Shown here one piece after another: positions 7,642-15,459 of a DNA stretch of 41,413 bases. Every line of letters starts with the position of its first letter. Positions within the stretch are counted from its first letter, which is position 1. The position numbers were made by a program, and so were the translations under genes. Source of the DNA: Moraxellaceae bacterium. GTDB lineage: Bacteria > Pseudomonadota > Gammaproteobacteria > Pseudomonadales > Moraxellaceae. The notes under the pieces were generated by a model. That model did not search any database, was not told where the DNA came from, and saw only the letters and a program-made list of their open reading frames with translations. The stretch is from contig SECL01000029.1 of assembly GCA_004173455.1 (NCBI GenBank), positions 1-41,413 of the forward strand. Reading direction: 5' to 3'.

Positions 7642-9537
7642 ATGGAAGCGTTTCGTCGTTTAATCAAAGGCTGGCTAGGCAAAGTTTTACTGGTCATTTT
7701 TTTAATTCCTTTTGCGCTAGTAGGTATTGAAGGCTATTTCAGCAGAAGTGGCAATGATAGTGCCGCTATTCAAGTCAATAAGGCAAAAATTAGCCAGACC
7801 GCCCTGAATACTGCCATTGAAAATCAGCGCAAGCAGTTGCTAGAACAGGTCAAAGGTGATGAAAGCCTGCTTAATCAAGCTGTCATCAAAAAATCAGTGA
7901 CAAATAATCTGATTTATCGTGCTTTATTGCTTGATCAGGCTCAGAAACTGGGTTTTGAACTGAGTGACCAGCAAATTGGCCAACTAATTCGTCAGGAACC
8001 TAGTTTCCAAGAAAATGGCAAATACTCTGATGCATTATTTCAAACTTACCTGAAAAACTCTGGCACTTCGCTAGCGCAGCTATTAAATGATGTGCGTGAA
8101 CAGGTGGCAATTCAGCAACTGGCAGGTGGCATTAATGATACTGGTCTGTCCAGTAAAGTTGATATCGACCGCCTAACAGTTATGCAAACAGAAAAAAGAA
8201 ATGTGCATGTTGCCAGTCTGCCATTAAGCAGCTTTACTACTGATGCGCAAATCACGCCTAAACAAATTTCTGATTATTATACAAAAAACAAAGCACAGCT
8301 TAGCTTGCCAGAAAGTGTTGATGTCAGTTATGTCATACTGGATAGTAATAATTTGGCACCACAAGTTCAGGTGACAGAAGCAGACATTCAGGCGCAGTAC
8401 AAAGCCATGCAAACCAAAAGTGCAGGTGCTGAAGAGCGTCATGTTCAGCATATCCTGATTGAGGTCAACGACAAGACTTCTGATGCTGCTGCCAAACAGC
8501 AAATTGAAAAAATTGCTGCACGTCTTAAAGCTGGTGAAGATTTTGGTAAGGTAGCTAGTGAGGTATCACAAGATCCCGGTTCTGCTGCAAATAAAGGTGA
8601 TCTGGGCTTTTTGAGCAAGGGCACTTTTCCGGGCGCATTTGATGATACGGCATTTAGTTTACCTGTGAATCAGGTATCTACTCCTGTACGTTCCGATGCT
8701 GGTTATCATCTCATTAAAGTTAGCGAAATCAAAAAAGATAGCGTTGCAAGTCTGGAATCAGTGCGTCCGCAATTAAATGCTCAGGCACAGCAAAGCAAAC
8801 TCGATGAACTGTATGGTGAAACTGTCAATAGCTTAAACGATATGGCAGTAGACACTGATAGCTTGCAAGATTTAGCCAAAGCACAAAAACTTGTGATTAA
8901 TTCTGCAAAAAATGTGACCCAGAAAAATTCAGTTGAACCTTTAAATAGTGCAGCCGTTAAGGCCGCTCTGTTCAATGATGATGTAATTCACGGAGACCGT
9001 AAGATTTCGACAGGGATTGAAATTGTACCGGGCAAGACTATCTGGGTTAAAGTAAATAACTATCATGCAGAACGTCTGCAAACACTTGCTGAGGCAACAC
9101 CACAAATTAAGCAGATTTTGCAGGATCAAGCACAGCACACAAAGGCAGAAGCTAAAGCTAAAGCAATCATTGCTGCATTGAAAACCAAAACGCCAGCACA
9201 GGTACAGCAGGAAAATAATATCCACTTACAAGATCTGGGTGAAATTACTCGGATGAGTGGTGCACCACTGGCACTTGAACGTGCAGTCTTTACTGTTGTC
9301 AAGCCAACAGATGACCACTGGTCAGCCGGTTATTATATGCAGGGTGATAATCTGATTATAGTTGCTGTGTCTAAGGTAACTGCCGGTGATCCAGCCACTG
9401 TTAATCCTGAACAACGTCAGCAATTAACCACCACAATGGCTAATTTACGAGGTCAGCAGGAACTGGCTGATTATGTTCAGTACCTAAAATCCAAAGCCAA
9501 GATTAAGGATCATTCTACTGAAAATACCAGTAAGTAA
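7642..9537 (+). CDS. ppiD: Periplasmic folding chaperone PpiD (SurA-N/parvulin)
   Basis: Inner-membrane-anchored periplasmic chaperone (631 residues) that assists proteins leaving the Sec translocon. The N-terminus MEAFRRLIKGWLGK precedes a single transmembrane helix (about 13-35). A SurA-type N-domain follows, then a parvulin-like domain (about 265-355) with HVQHILIEV, SQDPGSAANKGDLGFL and YHLIKV, and a C-terminal chaperone region. The frame opens nine codons earlier (7615), but the family N-terminus begins at 7642, with AGGG just upstream. It is followed directly by a strong terminator. Confidence 0.94.
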   Translation: MEAFRRLIKGWLGKVLLVIFLIPFALVGIEGYFSRSGNDSAAIQVNKAKISQTALNTAIENQRKQLLEQVKGDESLLNQAVIKKSVTNNLIYRALLLDQAQKLGFELSDQQIGQLIRQEPSFQENGKYSDALFQTYLKNSGTSLAQLLNDVREQVAIQQLAGGINDTGLSSKVDIDRLTVMQTEKRNVHVASLPLSSFTTDAQITPKQISDYYTKNKAQLSLPESVDVSYVILDSNNLAPQVQVTEADIQAQYKAMQTKSAGAEERHVQHILIEVNDKTSDAAAKQQIEKIAARLKAGEDFGKVASEVSQDPGSAANKGDLGFLSKGTFPGAFDDTAFSLPVNQVSTPVRSDAGYHLIKVSEIKKDSVASLESVRPQLNAQAQQSKLDELYGETVNSLNDMAVDTDSLQDLAKAQKLVINSAKNVTQKNSVEPLNSAAVKAALFNDDVIHGDRKISTGIEIVPGKTIWVKVNNYHAERLQTLAEATPQIKQILQDQAQHTKAEAKAKAIIAALKTKTPAQVQQENNIHLQDLGEITRMSGAPLALERAVFTVVKPTDDHWSAGYYMQGDNLIIVAVSKVTAGDPATVNPEQRQQLTTTMANLRGQQELADYVQYLKSKAKIKDHSTENTSK

Positions 9538-9550
9538 TGATTAACTGGTT

Positions 9551-9579
9551 AAGAAGCCATCCTTAGGATGGCTTCTTTT
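9551..9579 (+). terminator. Intrinsic terminator of ppiD
   Basis: Perfect 12-bp stem AAGAAGCCATCC (9551-9562)/GGATGGCTTCTT (9566-9577) with a 3-base loop and a short T-tail. It abuts the stop codon of the convergent gene. The minus-strand copy lacks a good T-run, so it mainly serves ppiD. Confidence 0.88.
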
Positions 9580-10441
9580 ACTCAATAGAATGTTTTTTTG
9601 TTTCACTAAAATAATAATGAAATTCATTTCCTGTTTCCGCCACCACATGACGATCACTTTTTAAAATGGTATCGGCACGTTTTTTACGAGGATAGGGGAG
9701 TTGTGTGCTATCACCAAAGCGGGGTAACCGGTCTTCGTGTCCCACAATAAAAAGGAATTCATTGAGGCTCATGACTTGCTTGGAATGATTGGCAAAGCGT
9801 AATGTAGCCCGATAAGAAAATCCAGATTGATAAAATCGCTTGAGGACTTGTGTACCATCATTTTCATTTTCATTTTCATTTTCATTTTCATTTTTAAATT
9901 TTTTAATTTGTTCAATGCTTTTATTTAACTGATGAATTTCATAGAGTATTTTCTGATTTTCAAGTAGATTAGATCCATTGCTTTGAAGCATTTCTAATTG
10001 ATGCTCAAACCACTCGATCACTTCATCCGGCTCAATAGTAAGAATGGAAATCGCTGGATTTTTGGTAAAATTCACAGCAATCACATCTTCAATAATTAAT
10101 GGCGTTTCCAATAATTTAGGAAATTTTTTAAGCTCAAAACGCGTTACAATTGCTTGTGCCTGCTGATTATAATCTTCAATCAGTCGTTTAATGTCATCCA
10201 GATGATACGGTGTCAATAATACCAGACATTTTAGGCGTGGTTTACCTGCTAAAAGTGCTGCATTTTTACCAAAACGTTCTCCTTGGCTTTTAACAAAGCT
10301 ATGCAATTCAAAAGGAATAGTTTGTGTTTCTGCACGATTACGCAGTTGCATTAATTCATTGTGATAACTATCAAACCATTTTGAAATTTCTAACCGAACT
10401 AGGCTTTGCTGTTCTGCATGGGTTAAACGTTCTGGTCTCAT
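9578..10441 (-). CDS. Unrecognised protein with Asn-Glu repeat tract
   Basis: Protein of 287 residues that I do not recognise. It has no signal peptide or membrane segment. A mixed alpha/beta N-terminal half (residues about 1-150) contains hydrophobic strands such as KCLVLLTPYHLDDI and PLIIEDVIAVNF. A helical linker then ends in a (Asn-Glu)n tract near residues 184-194, encoded by a perfect hexanucleotide repeat. The C-terminal part (about 200-287) is basic and aromatic, with PYPRKKRAD. The start ATG (10441) has only a weak ribosome site. It stands alone, convergent with ppiD and divergent from the Cys-rich gene. Confidence 0.75.
   Translation of the reverse strand: MRPERLTHAEQQSLVRLEISKWFDSYHNELMQLRNRAETQTIPFELHSFVKSQGERFGKNAALLAGKPRLKCLVLLTPYHLDDIKRLIEDYNQQAQAIVTRFELKKFPKLLETPLIIEDVIAVNFTKNPAISILTIEPDEVIEWFEHQLEMLQSNGSNLLENQKILYEIHQLNKSIEQIKKFKNENENENENENDGTQVLKRFYQSGFSYRATLRFANHSKQVMSLNEFLFIVGHEDRLPRFGDSTQLPYPRKKRADTILKSDRHVVAETGNEFHYYFSETKKHSIE
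9861..9890 (+). repeat. Hexanucleotide tandem repeat (TTTTCA)5
   Basis: Five perfect tandem copies of TTTTCA, with degenerate copies at both edges, inside the unrecognised gene. On the coding strand each unit adds one Asn-Glu pair, so copy-number change would alter linker length without shifting frame. Confidence 0.95.
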
Positions 10442-10576
10442 GACGTACTTGCCATTAAATAACTAGAATTTTATCATAGTGTAAATTTATAGCTAACTCA
10501 AGATAATAACAGCAATAGGATTAATGCACTTATACAGACAAAGTTAACCATTCATATTCTGCTTTGGAGAAAAATT

Positions 10577-10906
10577 GTGCAAATGATGACCAACTTATCC
10601 GACTGTGCAAAAGCTTGCATTGAATGTTCTACCGCGTGTACGACCTGTGCTTATACTTGTCTAAAAGAAGACGTTCAAATGATGCGGCAATGTATTCAAA
10701 ACTGCTTGGAATGTAGTGAGCTATGCAAACTATGCGCGGCATTTGACCAGCACCAATCTGCACTAAGACCTGATCTTTGCGCGCTATGTGCCAGCGCATG
10801 TGAACGCTGCTATGTAGAATGTAGTCAACATCAGCATGAACATTGCCAGATCTGCACTCAAGCTTGCCAACAGTGTGCGCAAGCGTGCCGCAAAATGGCA
10901 GCTTAA
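10577..10906 (+). CDS. Cys-rich four-helix copper-storage protein (DUF326/Csp)
   Basis: Small protein of 109 residues with 21 cysteines arranged as repeated CX2C and CX3C steps along predicted helices (for example CAKACIECSTACTTCAYTC). This is the pattern of four-helix-bundle Csp proteins that store Cu(I) on inward-facing thiolates. There is no signal peptide, so it resembles the cytosolic Csp3 type. The GTG start at 10577 is preferred because GGAGA lies about 7 bases upstream; ATGs at 10583 and 10586 are too far from it. The gene is solitary, with no copper exporter or CueR-type regulator nearby. Copper binding is family knowledge, not shown here. Confidence 0.88.
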   Translation: MQMMTNLSDCAKACIECSTACTTCAYTCLKEDVQMMRQCIQNCLECSELCKLCAAFDQHQSALRPDLCALCASACERCYVECSQHQHEHCQICTQACQQCAQACRKMAA

Positions 10907-10959
10907 TAAAAATCTAAAGTGGGTTGGGCTAATTAAGTTAGTTCCAGCCCCAGAAGATC

Positions 10960-10986
10960 AAAGCAATTGCTTAAGCAGCTTTTTAT
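10960..10986 (+). terminator. Possible terminator of the Csp-like gene
   Basis: AAAGC/GCTTT outer stem and TGC-TTAA-GCA inner stem, with a 3-base bulge on one side, followed by TTATTTT. It lies about 54 bases after the stop. The bulge makes this a weak candidate. Confidence 0.35.
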
Positions 10987-11022
10987 TTTCAACAATTCAT
11001 TCAAGTTATTTTAGCGCACTAC

Positions 11023-11079
11023 GTAATTTGAACAATGGCTTTATCAAAGCACAGGATTTGTAATAATTGTTCAAATTAC
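11023..11079. repeat. 14-bp perfect inverted repeat
   Basis: Arms GTAATTTGAACAAT (11023-11036) and ATTGTTCAAATTAC (11066-11079) are exact reverse complements separated by 29 bases, in non-coding DNA. It could be the ends of a tiny decayed element, an RNA hairpin, or an operator pair. Confidence 0.8.
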
Positions 11080-11254
11080 TTCTTAATGCGAGAGATAGAG
11101 AATACTCAAGCTGTATTGCAATATATTTTATTTAACATAATATACATTATACGACCTAATTTAAGTTAATGCTTAATGTAGAAGATCTAAGCCATATTAA
11201 AGTTTTCCTCATTCCTCATTTTTGCAATGGCTATTAGGTTTGCTTATTAACGAT

Positions 11255-11280
11255 GCAAAAATAGCTTTTTGCTTTATTTT
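11255..11280 (+). terminator. Weak terminator-like hairpin
   Basis: GCAAAAA (11255-11261) pairs with TTTTTGC (11266-11272) around a 4-base loop, followed by TTTATTTT. The stem is nearly all A-T, so its strength is doubtful. Confidence 0.3.
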
Positions 11281-11418
11281 CACTAAACAACTTTATTAAC
11301 ATAGGTTTTTCTATTTTAAAACTCATATAAACCCATCAAGGCCTCATAGAGATAGTAAGCATCTGCCAAATTTTTGCTACTATATCTTCTGATTTTTTGT
11401 GATGAAGGTAATTTTATT

Positions 11419-11952
11419 ATGGCTAAAAATGCGTTGCAGGCACAGCTTTTGAAAGCAGGTCTAGTTGATAACAAAAAGGCGCAGCAAATTAATAAGCAAA
11501 ATCAGCATGCTAAACGTACTGGTGCGCAAACAGATGCAGAAGTAAAACAGGCTCTAGCTGACGCTCAAGCGAAAAAGCTTGAAAAAGATCAGCAATTAAA
11601 TCAGAAAAAACAACGCTTACTCGAAGAAAAGACGTTAAAAGCTAACATTATACAAATGATCAAGCAGCATCAATTAAAAGATACTTCCGGTGATATTAGC
11701 TATCAATTTATTGATCAATCAAAGGTTAAGAAAATTTATATCACACAAAAACTTTACGATCAGATTGTAGCAGGTCATATTGCGATTGGCCGATTGGGAG
11801 ATAGTTATGCCCTACTACCACGTCCCTTAGCCGATCGTATTGATGAGAAACAAGCTGGTTTTATTGTTATTGCTAATATAAAAGATGAGCAACAATTAGA
11901 TAAAGATGATCCCTATGCTGCGTATGTTATTCCTGATGATTTGATGTGGTGA
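11419..11952 (+). CDS. DUF2058 (YaiL-family) protein
   Basis: Protein of 177 residues matching the DUF2058/YaiL family, often called nucleoprotein/polynucleotide-associated; the biochemical role is unproven. It has the family N-terminus (MAKNALQAQLLKAGLVD), a highly charged Lys/Gln-rich coiled coil (about 18-85), then a compact beta-rich domain containing YITQKLYDQIVAGHIAIGRL and ending with YAAYVIPDDLMW. The ATG at 11419 starts the family N-terminus; the frame upstream (to 11374) is AT-rich leader. It is monocistronic and ends at a good terminator. Confidence 0.85.
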   Translation: MAKNALQAQLLKAGLVDNKKAQQINKQNQHAKRTGAQTDAEVKQALADAQAKKLEKDQQLNQKKQRLLEEKTLKANIIQMIKQHQLKDTSGDISYQFIDQSKVKKIYITQKLYDQIVAGHIAIGRLGDSYALLPRPLADRIDEKQAGFIVIANIKDEQQLDKDDPYAAYVIPDDLMW

Positions 11953-12003
11953 GTATTGATTTAATAAGAATGTGTGTAATTATATTTTGGTGGATTAATT
12001 AAA

Positions 12004-12020
12004 TTACACTAGGATATTAT
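12004..12020 (+). repeat. 17-base repeat, copy 1
   Basis: TTACACTAGGATATTAT occurs here and again exactly at 19365-19381, both in non-coding DNA. Its meaning is unknown and chance is not excluded. Confidence 0.6.
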
Positions 12021-12031
12021 GGTAGTTGTTT

Positions 12032-12065
12032 AATCCGCTATTCAAAAGATACAGCGGATTTTTTT
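12032..12065 (+). terminator. Intrinsic terminator of the DUF2058 gene
   Basis: Perfect 8-bp stem AATCCGCT (12032-12039)/AGCGGATT (12053-12060) with a 13-base loop and a T-run continuing to 12065. It separates this gene from the convergent pyrF. Confidence 0.82.
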
Positions 12066-12073
12066 AGCAAAAA

Positions 12074-12757
12074 TTATTGAATTGAATGATAAATTTCAAT
12101 CAGTTTTTGTTGAGGATTATCAGATTTGGTAATAGGTCGACCGATGACCATATAATCCACCCCATCAGAAATTGCCTGTTGCGGTGTGACAATGCGTTTT
12201 TGATCATCTGTTGCACTATCTATAGGACGAATCCCTGGCGTCACTAATAAAAACTCTGAACCTAACTGTGCTCTTAATAGCTTTGCTTCTTGCGCTGAAC
12301 ACACGACGCCATCCAAACCACAGGATTGAGCCAATGCTGCTAATCTAACCACTTGCTCAGCAGCAGTAATTTGAACTCCTACTTCTGCAAGATCAGCATC
12401 ACTCATGGACGTTAACACAGTCACTGCCATCAAATGGGTTTTATAACTTCCTTGTTTAAGTCGTGACACGCAAGTTTCCATCATTTCGCGGCCACCACTG
12501 GCATGCACATTAACCATCCAGATGCCTAAATCAGCGGCTGCCAAAACAGCTTGAGCAGTTGTATTCGGGATATCGTGAAATTTTAGATCAAGAAATACTT
12601 CAAATTGACGTTGATGTAATTGCTGAATAATTTGGGGACCAAGACGGGTAAACAATTCCTTCCCTACTTTAAGTCGGCATCGTTTAGGATCCATCTGATC
12701 TGCCAGTGTTAAGGCATCACGTTGATTATTGACATCAAGGGCAACAATAATACTCAA
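12074..12757 (-). CDS. pyrF: Orotidine 5'-phosphate decarboxylase
   Basis: Cytoplasmic enzyme converting OMP to UMP, the last step of de novo pyrimidine synthesis. The (beta/alpha)8 fold is marked by SIIVALD at the N-terminus, the catalytic [10 protein letters not shown] motif, VHASGG, and the phosphate loop VTPGIRP...MVIGRPIT. No ATG is in frame near the start. I chose TTG at 12757 because it gives the family N-terminus (SIIVALD) with GGA about 6 bases upstream; TTG at 12769 is the longer alternative. It is last in the cmk-rpsA-ihfB-lapA-pyrF run, 34 bases after lapA, behind a terminator-like hairpin. Confidence 0.93.
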   Translation of the reverse strand: MSIIVALDVNNQRDALTLADQMDPKRCRLKVGKELFTRLGPQIIQQLHQRQFEVFLDLKFHDIPNTTAQAVLAAADLGIWMVNVHASGGREMMETCVSRLKQGSYKTHLMAVTVLTSMSDADLAEVGVQITAAEQVVRLAALAQSCGLDGVVCSAQEAKLLRAQLGSEFLLVTPGIRPIDSATDDQKRIVTPQQAISDGVDYMVIGRPITKSDNPQQKLIEIYHSIQ

Positions 12758-12781
12758 AATCGCATCCAAATATTAGGCAAT

Positions 12782-12801
12782 AAAACCCCCATTATAATGG
12801 G
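12782..12801 (-). terminator. Terminator-like hairpin at the lapA stop, before pyrF
   Basis: A perfect 14-bp palindrome (CCCATTATAATGGG, 12788-12801) overlaps the lapA stop codon and is followed on the minus strand by GG and a TTTTA run. The centre also contains TATAAT, so it could instead be a -10 element for pyrF, although no matching -35 is visible at 17 bases. Confidence 0.5.
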
Positions 12802-13142
12802 CTTTTGTGTTGAACGGGAGTCACATCGACTACCGATTTTTCTTGTTGTGCTGCTACTGCAGCTGCACTGGCAGCTTGAATTTGCTGCTGCCTTAGAATA
12901 TCAATTTCACGATTTAAGCGCTGCACTTCCCAGTTACGCTGAAACACCTTAAACACGATAACTCCCAGCAGTAGACCTATAACAATGCCAAGCACCAAGG
13001 TAAGCAACAGTAATAATCCGGCTCGCATCGCTGGAACTTGGGTAAACAATAAGTCAACAGGAAGTTCAGTGCTATTCTGCAAAACCAATGCAAGCGCATA
13101 GCCAAAAATAACGATAAGTAATACTATTAGAACATAGCGCAT
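12792..13142 (-). CDS. lapA: LapA-domain inner membrane protein
   Basis: Small membrane protein (116 residues) of the LapA/DUF1049 family, which with LapB tunes LpxC turnover and hence LPS amount in enterics. There are two transmembrane helices (about 3-22 and 40-65), then a cytoplasmic helix with a coiled-coil signature (NREIDILRQQQIQ), an Ala-rich stretch and a short tail. The ATG at 13142 has GGAG 6 bases upstream; the GTG at 13154 is poorer. It lies between ihfB (24-base gap) and pyrF. lapB, which sits between lapA and pyrF in E. coli, is absent here. Confidence 0.82.
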   Translation of the reverse strand: MRYVLIVLLIVIFGYALALVLQNSTELPVDLLFTQVPAMRAGLLLLLTLVLGIVIGLLLGVIVFKVFQRNWEVQRLNREIDILRQQQIQAASAAAVAAQQEKSVVDVTPVQHKSPL

Positions 13143-13166
13143 TGCATTCTCCACAGAAAATTATGA

Positions 13167-13475
13167 TTATTTGGAATTTAGCGCATCATTTACTGCATCA
13201 CGCAGTGCTTTACCAGGCTTAAAATGAGGAACAGCTTTAGCAGCTACTTTCACAGAGTCACCAGTCTTGGGATTACGACCAACACGTGGTTCACGATGAT
13301 GTAGGGCAAAACTGCCAAAACCACGAATTTCAATCCGATTATTGGTTGCTAGTGTACCAATCATTTGGTCTAGCATTGTTTTAATGGCTTCTTCAACCAC
13401 CACTTCGGAAATATTGGTTTGCTTAACAGCAATCCGTTCTATGAGGTCAGATTTATTTAATGCATTAATTGTCAT
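13167..13475 (-). CDS. ihfB: Integration host factor beta subunit
   Basis: IHF-beta (102 residues), which with IHF-alpha bends DNA sharply at specific sites. It has the HU-fold N-terminal helices, [25 protein letters not shown] and a C-terminal [12 protein letters not shown]. The placement directly after rpsA is the classical ihfB position and separates it from HU and ihfA. The 124-base gap to rpsA contains a strong hairpin. Confidence 0.94.
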   Translation of the reverse strand: MTINALNKSDLIERIAVKQTNISEVVVEEAIKTMLDQMIGTLATNNRIEIRGFGSFALHHREPRVGRNPKTGDSVKVAAKAVPHFKPGKALRDAVNDALNSK

Positions 13476-13527
13476 GATTAATCTCTTAGAAATTCAGATA
13501 GTTAATCATAACAGCTTTTTATAATAG

Positions 13528-13562
13528 TTCGGTAGCACGAGTTTTATCACTGTGCTACCGAA
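13528..13562 (-). other. Strong hairpin in the rpsA-ihfB gap
   Basis: Perfect 11-bp inverted repeat TTCGGTAGCAC (13528-13538)/GTGCTACCGAA (13552-13562) with a 13-base loop, 36 bases past the rpsA stop. The minus-strand downstream bases read CTATTATAAAAAG without a T-run. It may protect the rpsA 3' end or partly terminate rather than stop transcription fully. Confidence 0.6.
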
Positions 13563-13598
13563 TGCAACTTTTTATTAAAAGTAAGCGTTAAATTTCGC

Positions 13599-15284
13599 TT
13601 ACTTGTTCTGGGCGGCCTTAATCAGGTCACCTAGAGTCTTAGGACCAGCGTCTTGATTGGTAGCAGCTGGTGTAGTAGTGCGCAGATTATTGATGGCTTC
13701 ACGCTCTTCTGCTTCATCTTTTGCCTTGATAGACAGATTAATGGAACGAGATTTGCGGTCAACGTTGATAATCTTGGCTTCAATTTCCTGACCAACACTC
13801 AAATGCTTGGTAGCATCTTCAACACGGTCACGATTGATTTCAGAAGCTTTCAGGGTCGCTTCGATATCATCAGCCAGCTTCACGGTAGCACCGCGGGCAT
13901 CAACTTCAGTAATCGTACCTTTAACCAAAGCACCGCGCTCATTCTTGGACAGATAGTCATTGAATGGATCATTGTTCAGTTGTTTCACGCCAAGGCTGAT
14001 ACGGTTACCTTCTGCATCAACAGACAGAATAACGGCTTCAACAGTGTCGCCTTTCTTGTAGCGACGAATAGCTTCTTCGCCAGCTTCGTTCCAAGAAATG
14101 TCAGACAGGTGAACCAGACCATCGATACCGCCAGGCAGACCAATGAAGATACCAAAGTCAGTGATTGACTTGATAGTACCAGACACTTTTTCGCCTTTTT
14201 CATGGTTTTTGGCAAACTCTTCCCATGGATTAGCACGAGTTTGTTTAATACCCAAGGAAATACGACGACGCTCTTCGTCCACTTCCAGAACCATCACATC
14301 AACTTCATCACCAATTTGAACGACTTTGGATGGATGAATGTTTTTGTTGGTATGATCCATTTCGGACACGTGAACCAGACCTTCAACGCCTTCAGCGATT
14401 TCTGCAAAGCAGCCATAGTCTGTCAGGTTGGTTACGCGAGCCTTAACGATAGAACCTTTAGGATAACGGCTCATGATTTCTAACCAAGGATCAGAACCCA
14501 ACTGTTTCAGGCCTAAAGATACGCGGTTACGCTCACGGTCAAATTTCAGTACTTTAACAGTAACTTCCTGACCAACTTCTACCACTTCAGACGGATGCTT
14601 GATGCGTTTCCAAGCCATGTCAGTGATATGCAACAGGCCATCAATACCGCCCAGATCAACGAATGCACCGTAATCTGTCAGGTTTTTGATCACGCCAGTA
14701 ACAACCTGACCTTCTTCCAATTGACCCAGCAGTGCTTCACGCTCTGCAGAGCTTTCGGCTTCCATCACCGCACGACGGCTTACCACAACGTTGTTGCGCT
14801 TGGCATCAAGTTTAATGACTTTAAACTCGAGGTCTTTGCCTTCAAGATGAGTCGTATCACGGATAGGACGAGTGTCTACCAAAGAACCTGGCAGGAACGC
14901 ACGAACTGGACCGATATCTACAGTGAAACCGCCTTTAACTTTACCAGAAATAACGCCGGTAACGATTTCGCCATCTTCGAAGATTTTCTCAAGTTTAGTC
15001 CACGTTTCAGCACGCTTGGCTTTTTCGCGAGACAGTACAGTTTGACCCATACCGTTGTCTAACGCTTCAACCACTACGTCAACAGTGTCGCCAACAGCAA
15101 CTTCCAGCTCACGGTTGTCGTTTAAAAACTCTGAACGCGGCACTACACCTTCAGACTTAAGACCGGTATCAACTGTTACCCAGTCGCTGTCGATGTTTAC
15201 TACGGTGCCTTGGATCACTGCGCCTTTTTCGACGTCAAGATTTAATTGGCTTTCTTCAAATAAGGCGGCAAAAGATTCCGTCAT
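13599..15284 (-). CDS. rpsA: 30S ribosomal protein S1
   Basis: RNA-binding ribosomal protein (561 residues) that captures mRNA leaders on the 30S subunit. Six S1 (OB-fold) repeats are visible, the middle ones with the pattern G-x-V-x-x-(I/L)-T-D-(F/Y)-G-x-F-(V/I) and H(I/V)S-(D/E)-M/I. Length fits the six-domain gammaproteobacterial form. AAGG lies 6 bases before the ATG. It is preceded by a 175-base leader after cmk, as expected for a gene autoregulated through its leader; that regulation is family knowledge. Confidence 0.97.
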   Translation of the reverse strand: MTESFAALFEESQLNLDVEKGAVIQGTVVNIDSDWVTVDTGLKSEGVVPRSEFLNDNRELEVAVGDTVDVVVEALDNGMGQTVLSREKAKRAETWTKLEKIFEDGEIVTGVISGKVKGGFTVDIGPVRAFLPGSLVDTRPIRDTTHLEGKDLEFKVIKLDAKRNNVVVSRRAVMEAESSAEREALLGQLEEGQVVTGVIKNLTDYGAFVDLGGIDGLLHITDMAWKRIKHPSEVVEVGQEVTVKVLKFDRERNRVSLGLKQLGSDPWLEIMSRYPKGSIVKARVTNLTDYGCFAEIAEGVEGLVHVSEMDHTNKNIHPSKVVQIGDEVDVMVLEVDEERRRISLGIKQTRANPWEEFAKNHEKGEKVSGTIKSITDFGIFIGLPGGIDGLVHLSDISWNEAGEEAIRRYKKGDTVEAVILSVDAEGNRISLGVKQLNNDPFNDYLSKNERGALVKGTITEVDARGATVKLADDIEATLKASEINRDRVEDATKHLSVGQEIEAKIINVDRKSRSINLSIKAKDEAEEREAINNLRTTTPAATNQDAGPKTLGDLIKAAQNK

Positions 15285-15414
15285 GGTATACCTTGTTGGT
15301 TAGTGAAGCCGTCCTGGATCAGTCAGGTACGGGATTAAGTGAGATAACCTGTAATGACCCTGAATCTGATCAATCATTGCGGCTATCATAAAAAATATGT
15401 TACAAAAACGGTTG

Positions 15415-15454
15415 AAGCTGATCTACTTAGAAGATCGGGACGAACTATCAGCTT
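15415..15454 (-). other. Hairpin in the cmk-rpsA gap
   Basis: 8-bp perfect inverted repeat AAGCTGAT (15415-15422)/ATCAGCTT (15447-15454). Nested inside its loop region is GATCT/AGATC. It starts just 6 bases after the cmk stop and is followed on the minus strand by CAACCGTTTTTG. It could be a partial terminator for cmk or the first hairpin of the rpsA leader. Confidence 0.45.
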
Positions 15455-15459
15455 GTGGA

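Larger units (their letters stand above)
10907..11418. other. Gene-free AT-rich stretch
   Basis: About 510 bases between the Csp-like gene and the DUF2058 gene with no credible coding frame. It holds a 14-bp perfect inverted repeat (11023-11079) and two weak terminator-like hairpins (10960-10986 and 11255-11280). No tRNA or recognisable insertion-sequence coding remnant is visible. Confidence 0.6.

Noticed and set aside
13653-14168. Open frame of 171 codons on the plus strand opposite rpsA
   Set aside because: Antisense shadow of the highly biased rpsA codons; no ribosome site or family signature.
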